Assembly (NCBI GenBank): GCA_002329245.1
Contig: DCTG01000059.1
Location: 7,121-15,299 of the forward strand
Length of the DNA: 8,179 nucleotides
Reading direction: 5' to 3'
DNA from: Clostridiales bacterium UBA1446
GTDB taxonomy: Bacteria > Bacillota > Clostridia > Oscillospirales > Oscillospiraceae
Positions 6,346-8,179 of this stretch are shown piece after piece. The notes under the pieces are model-generated. The model was not told where the DNA came from. It saw nothing but the letters and a program-made list of their open reading frames with translations, and did no database searches. Numbering within the stretch: the stretch's first letter is position 1; every line of letters begins with the position of its first letter. The position numbers and the translations under genes are program-made.

Positions 6346-6756
6346 ATGGTTAAAGTAATCGCAGGCCGCAAAGGGACAGGTAAAACCAAGCAGATGATCG
6401 AACTGGTCAACACGGCGGTTCACAGCGAATCGGGAAATGTTGTCTGTATCGAGCGGGGACGAAAGCTGACGTACGATATCCATCATAAAATCAGGCTGGT
6501 GGAAGCAAGCAATTATGAAATGAGCAGCTTCTCGTTTTTCCGGGGTTTTATCAGCGGCATGTACGCCTGCGATTATGACATTTCACATGTATTCATTGAC
6601 AGCCTTCTGAGAGTCATACCGAGCGAAATCGGTCCGGAAGTTGTGGATTTTCTGGACTGGCTCAACACCTTCGGGGAAGAAAACCATGTGAAGTTTACCG
6701 TAATGATCAGCGCAGACGCGGAAAGCGTACCCGAGGGGATTAAGAAATATTTCTAA
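6346..6756 (+). CDS. Small P-loop NTPase of unknown function
   Basis: This 136-residue soluble protein has a first strand MVKVIA, then a Walker A motif GRKGTGKT (7-14). A hydrophobic strand ending in aspartate, HVFID (81-85), fits Walker B. A later strand FTVMISAD (117-124) sits where a sensor-1 or RecA/thymidine-kinase-like core strand would be. It has no signal peptide, membrane segment, zinc motif or added domain, so it is little more than one minimal nucleotide-binding core. I recall similar short proteins in Clostridia, often carrying misleading PilT/twitching-motility names; the HAT and secretion-ATPase features of real PilT are absent. It has its own promoter and lies 39 bases upstream of the Hrb-type gene with no terminator between, so the two are probably co-transcribed. 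The substrate and role are unknown; nucleotide binding is the only function I would assert. Confidence 0.85.
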   Translation: MVKVIAGRKGTGKTKQMIELVNTAVHSESGNVVCIERGRKLTYDIHHKIRLVEASNYEMSSFSFFRGFISGMYACDYDISHVFIDSLLRVIPSEIGPEVVDFLDWLNTFGEENHVKFTVMISADAESVPEGIKKYF

Positions 6757-6795
6757 GGAGACAGGATAGCCTGCGTACGGAAGGGGAGAAGGAAG

Positions 6796-7440
6796 TTGGA
6801 CAGAAGCGCGTTAAATGATATGACGTACGGCTTGTTTGTTCTCGGGGCAATGGACGGGGCGCGGCCGGTGGGCTGCGTCGTCAACACCGTGGTTCAGCTG
6901 ACCAGCGAACCCGTCACCGTCGGAGTCAGCGTGAATCATAACAATTATACCAACGAATGCATCAAAAAAACCGGCCTGTTTTCCGTCAGCATCCTCTCCG
7001 AGGAGGTCCCGATGGAAACCATCGCCGCCTTCGGATTCCAGTCCGGCCGCAATACGGATAAATTTGCCGGGATGAAAAGCCGGATGAAACAGCCCGGCGT
7101 CCCGGTCCTGAGCGAAAACATTTGCGGAACGTTGGTCTGCCGCGTGGTGGAAAGCATGGAACTTTCGACCCATACGCTGTTCATTGCCGAAGTAATGGAC
7201 GCGGAGCGGGCCAAAGTCCCGCTGCCTCCCCTGACTTACGCCTATTACCTGAAAGTCAAAAACGGTACGGTGCCCAAAAACGCGCCGACCTATATCCCGT
7301 CGGAAAAAAAGGAGCATTACGACTGCTCCGTCTGCGGGTTCCGCTATGACGACGGGGAGGGGCCGCTTGAATTTCTCCCGGCCGGCTGGACCTGCCCGCG
7401 ATGCGGTTCGCCGAAGGACGCCATGGAAAAAGGGACATAA
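6796..7440 (+). CDS. hrb: Flavin reductase-rubredoxin fusion (high molecular weight rubredoxin type)
   Basis: This 214-residue cytoplasmic redox protein has two parts. Residues 1 to about 160 are an FMN-binding flavin reductase (flavoredoxin-like) domain, with YGLFVLGA near the start and GCVVNTVVQLTSEP, typical of this group. Residues 174-214 are a rubredoxin with iron ligands C177, C180 (CSVC) and C200, C203 (CPRC). In Moorella the equivalent protein, Hrb, takes electrons from NADH and passes them to the flavodiiron protein FprA for oxygen or NO reduction; that role is inferred here. The rubredoxin is short: 19 residues separate the two cysteine pairs instead of about 29. The start is TTG 6796, with GGAG 7 bases upstream and a family-like N-terminus (MDRSALNDMTYGL); no ATG fits. 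It follows the NTPase gene closely and ends at a strong hairpin. No fprA is visible nearby. Confidence 0.92.
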   Translation: MDRSALNDMTYGLFVLGAMDGARPVGCVVNTVVQLTSEPVTVGVSVNHNNYTNECIKKTGLFSVSILSEEVPMETIAAFGFQSGRNTDKFAGMKSRMKQPGVPVLSENICGTLVCRVVESMELSTHTLFIAEVMDAERAKVPLPPLTYAYYLKVKNGTVPKNAPTYIPSEKKEHYDCSVCGFRYDDGEGPLEFLPAGWTCPRCGSPKDAMEKGT

Positions 7441-7444
7441 CTGT

Positions 7445-7470
7445 TGCGCCGGGCATATATGCCCGGCGCA
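7445..7470 (+). terminator. Intrinsic terminator after the Hrb gene (26-base palindrome)
   Basis: Positions 7445-7470 are an uninterrupted palindrome. As RNA this is an 11-bp GC-rich stem with a UAUA loop, beginning 4 bases after the stop codon and followed by GTTCTTT. The T-run is short, but stem strength and position fit a terminator. Confidence 0.85.
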
Positions 7471-7513
7471 GTTCTTTCGCTTGCTATTGCTCATATCTGC
7501 CCCCGATGCTCTC

Positions 7514-7544
7514 ATGGGGCCGCTGTTTCCGTCGGCCCCATTTT
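7514..7544 (+). terminator. Second hairpin, possible back-up terminator
   Basis: ATGGGGCCG (7514-7522) and CGGCCCCAT (7533-7541) form a perfect 9-bp stem with a 10-base loop, followed by a short T-run (TTTT at 7541-7544). It lies 43 bases after the first terminator and upstream of the lexA promoter, so it would insulate lexA from read-through. The remaining stretch to about 7629 shows no gene or other recognisable element. Confidence 0.55.
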
Positions 7545-7629
7545 CCCATGCAAACGTTTTCCTGCGTTCCGGTCTGTAGGGTCCGCCGCCCTCGCCGCGT
7601 TTCCGCTTTAAAAAAATATGGAAAACAAT

Positions 7630-7643
7630 AGAACAATTGTTTG
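7630..7643. promoter_or_regulatory. LexA-binding SOS box
   Basis: AGAACAATTGTTTG matches the Firmicute LexA (DinR) box CGAAC-N4-GTTYG at every defined position except the first. It overlaps the first three bases of the lexA -35 hexamer, so bound LexA would block its own transcription. Confidence 0.85.
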
Positions 7644-7669
7644 CTTTTTTACAAGGTCTATGCTATACT
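7641..7669 (+). promoter_or_regulatory. lexA promoter
   Basis: TTGCTT (7641-7646), a 17-base spacer and TATACT (7664-7669), with TGC at 7661-7663 as an extended -10, form a good sigma-A promoter. The -35 overlaps the SOS box. Transcription should start near 7676, about 36 bases before the gene. Confidence 0.8.
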
Positions 7670-7711
7670 ACTGGAAACAATGTCTTGGCAAACGACGAGA
7701 AAGGAGGGGGT

Positions 7712-8179
7712 ATGTTGAAACAGCTCACAAAGAAGCAGAAGCAGATTTACGATTATATCCGCGCGGTTCTGTCGCAAAAGGGTTATCCGCCCTCCGTCCG
7801 TGAAATCGGGGAGGCGGTGGGGCTCAATTCCCCTTCCACGGTGCATTTTCATCTCAATACCTTGGAGCGGGAAGGGTACATTGTCCGCGAAGAGGGGAAA
7901 AACAGGGCGATTTCGGTAATAAGCGTCGCGGACGAGGAAGGGGCTCCAAACAGGATACCGGTCTTGGGCAGCGTCGCGGCGGGCATGCCGATCTTAGCGG
8001 AAGAATACATTGAGGATTACATCCTGTTTGACACGCAGGGACGCTCCGGGGAGTATTTCGCGCTCCGGGTCCGCGGGGAGTCCATGACGGGCGCGGGAAT
8101 CCTCCCGGGCGATCTTGTGGTGGTCCGTCGGCAGCAGGTTGCCCGAACCGGCGATATCGTGGTGGCGCTCTTAGAGGAC
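7712..8179 (+). CDS. lexA: LexA repressor (3' truncated by window)
   Basis: The 156 visible residues belong to LexA, which represses SOS genes until RecA-stimulated self-cleavage. Residues 1 to about 70 are the winged-helix DNA-binding domain (PPSVREIGEAVGL then SPSTVHFHLNTLEREGYI). The peptidase S24 domain follows, with the Ala90-Gly91 scissile bond in GSVAAGMP and nucleophile S124 in RGESM. By family spacing the catalytic lysine lies a few residues beyond the window edge, near residue 161, so it cannot be confirmed. About 50 residues are missing if the length is typical. AGGAGG at 7702-7707 lies 4 bases before ATG 7712. An SOS box over the -35 shows autoregulation. The frame has no stop before the window end. 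Confidence 0.96.
   Translation, partial: MLKQLTKKQKQIYDYIRAVLSQKGYPPSVREIGEAVGLNSPSTVHFHLNTLEREGYIVREEGKNRAISVISVADEEGAPNRIPVLGSVAAGMPILAEEYIEDYILFDTQGRSGEYFALRVRGESMTGAGILPGDLVVVRRQQVARTGDIVVALLED

Noticed and set aside
6811..7515. Minus-strand open frame (234 codons) opposite the Hrb-type gene
   Set aside because: It is antisense to a clearly assigned fusion protein and reads through the terminator palindrome; there is no independent coding evidence.
7471..7629. Search for a tRNA, small RNA or short gene between the Hrb gene and lexA
   Set aside because: No cloverleaf, no frame with a ribosome binding site and no promoter was found apart from the second hairpin.

Overview
The window is an ordinary, gene-dense chromosomal stretch that looks like a GC-rich, anaerobic, probably endospore-forming Clostridia-type Firmicute (Oscillospirales or a relative). 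The evidence is a Firmicute-type SOS box in front of lexA, strong AGGAGG-type ribosome binding sites, a short (448-residue) Bacillus/Clostridium-like glucose-6-phosphate isomerase, a SpoVB/MurJ-type flippase facing a DacA/DacF-type carboxypeptidase, and an anaerobe-type flavoprotein-rubredoxin fusion. The genus cannot be fixed from sequence reading alone. I see no insertion sequence, prophage, tRNA, rRNA or CRISPR array.

Layout. Positions 1-363 hold the 3' end of argS. After a 49-base gap without a terminator comes a homocysteine S-methyltransferase-family gene (413-1651) with an unusual C-terminal extension. It converges on a MOP-superfamily flippase on the minus strand (1797-3332). The 145-base convergent gap contains a perfect 21-bp hairpin capped by GAAA. 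A 260-base divergent gap (3333-3592) leads to a D-Ala-D-Ala carboxypeptidase (3593-4726), closed by an intrinsic terminator. Next is pgi (4915-6261), with an extended -10 promoter, an inverted repeat at the expected transcription start and a possible 11-codon leader peptide. A separate TTGAAA-N17-TATCAT promoter then drives a small P-loop NTPase of unknown function (6346-6756) and, 39 bases later, a flavin reductase-rubredoxin fusion of the Hrb type (6796-7440). This pair ends at a 26-base palindrome that acts as a terminator. After about 270 bases with a second hairpin and an SOS-box promoter, lexA starts at 7712 and runs off the window.

How the genes fit together. The flippase and carboxypeptidase both serve peptidoglycan, moving the lipid-linked precursor and trimming the peptide stem, possibly for the spore cortex. 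argS and the methyltransferase are housekeeping translation and methionine/one-carbon functions. pgi is central glycolysis. The Hrb-type protein is probably an electron carrier for oxygen or NO detoxification, and its NTPase neighbour is the least understood gene here. lexA is the SOS repressor and appears autoregulated.

I did not find an obvious new multi-gene system. The best leads are the NTPase-Hrb pair, the methyltransferase tail that looks like a degenerate piece of the MetH pterin-binding domain, and the perfect hairpin at 1695-1740.
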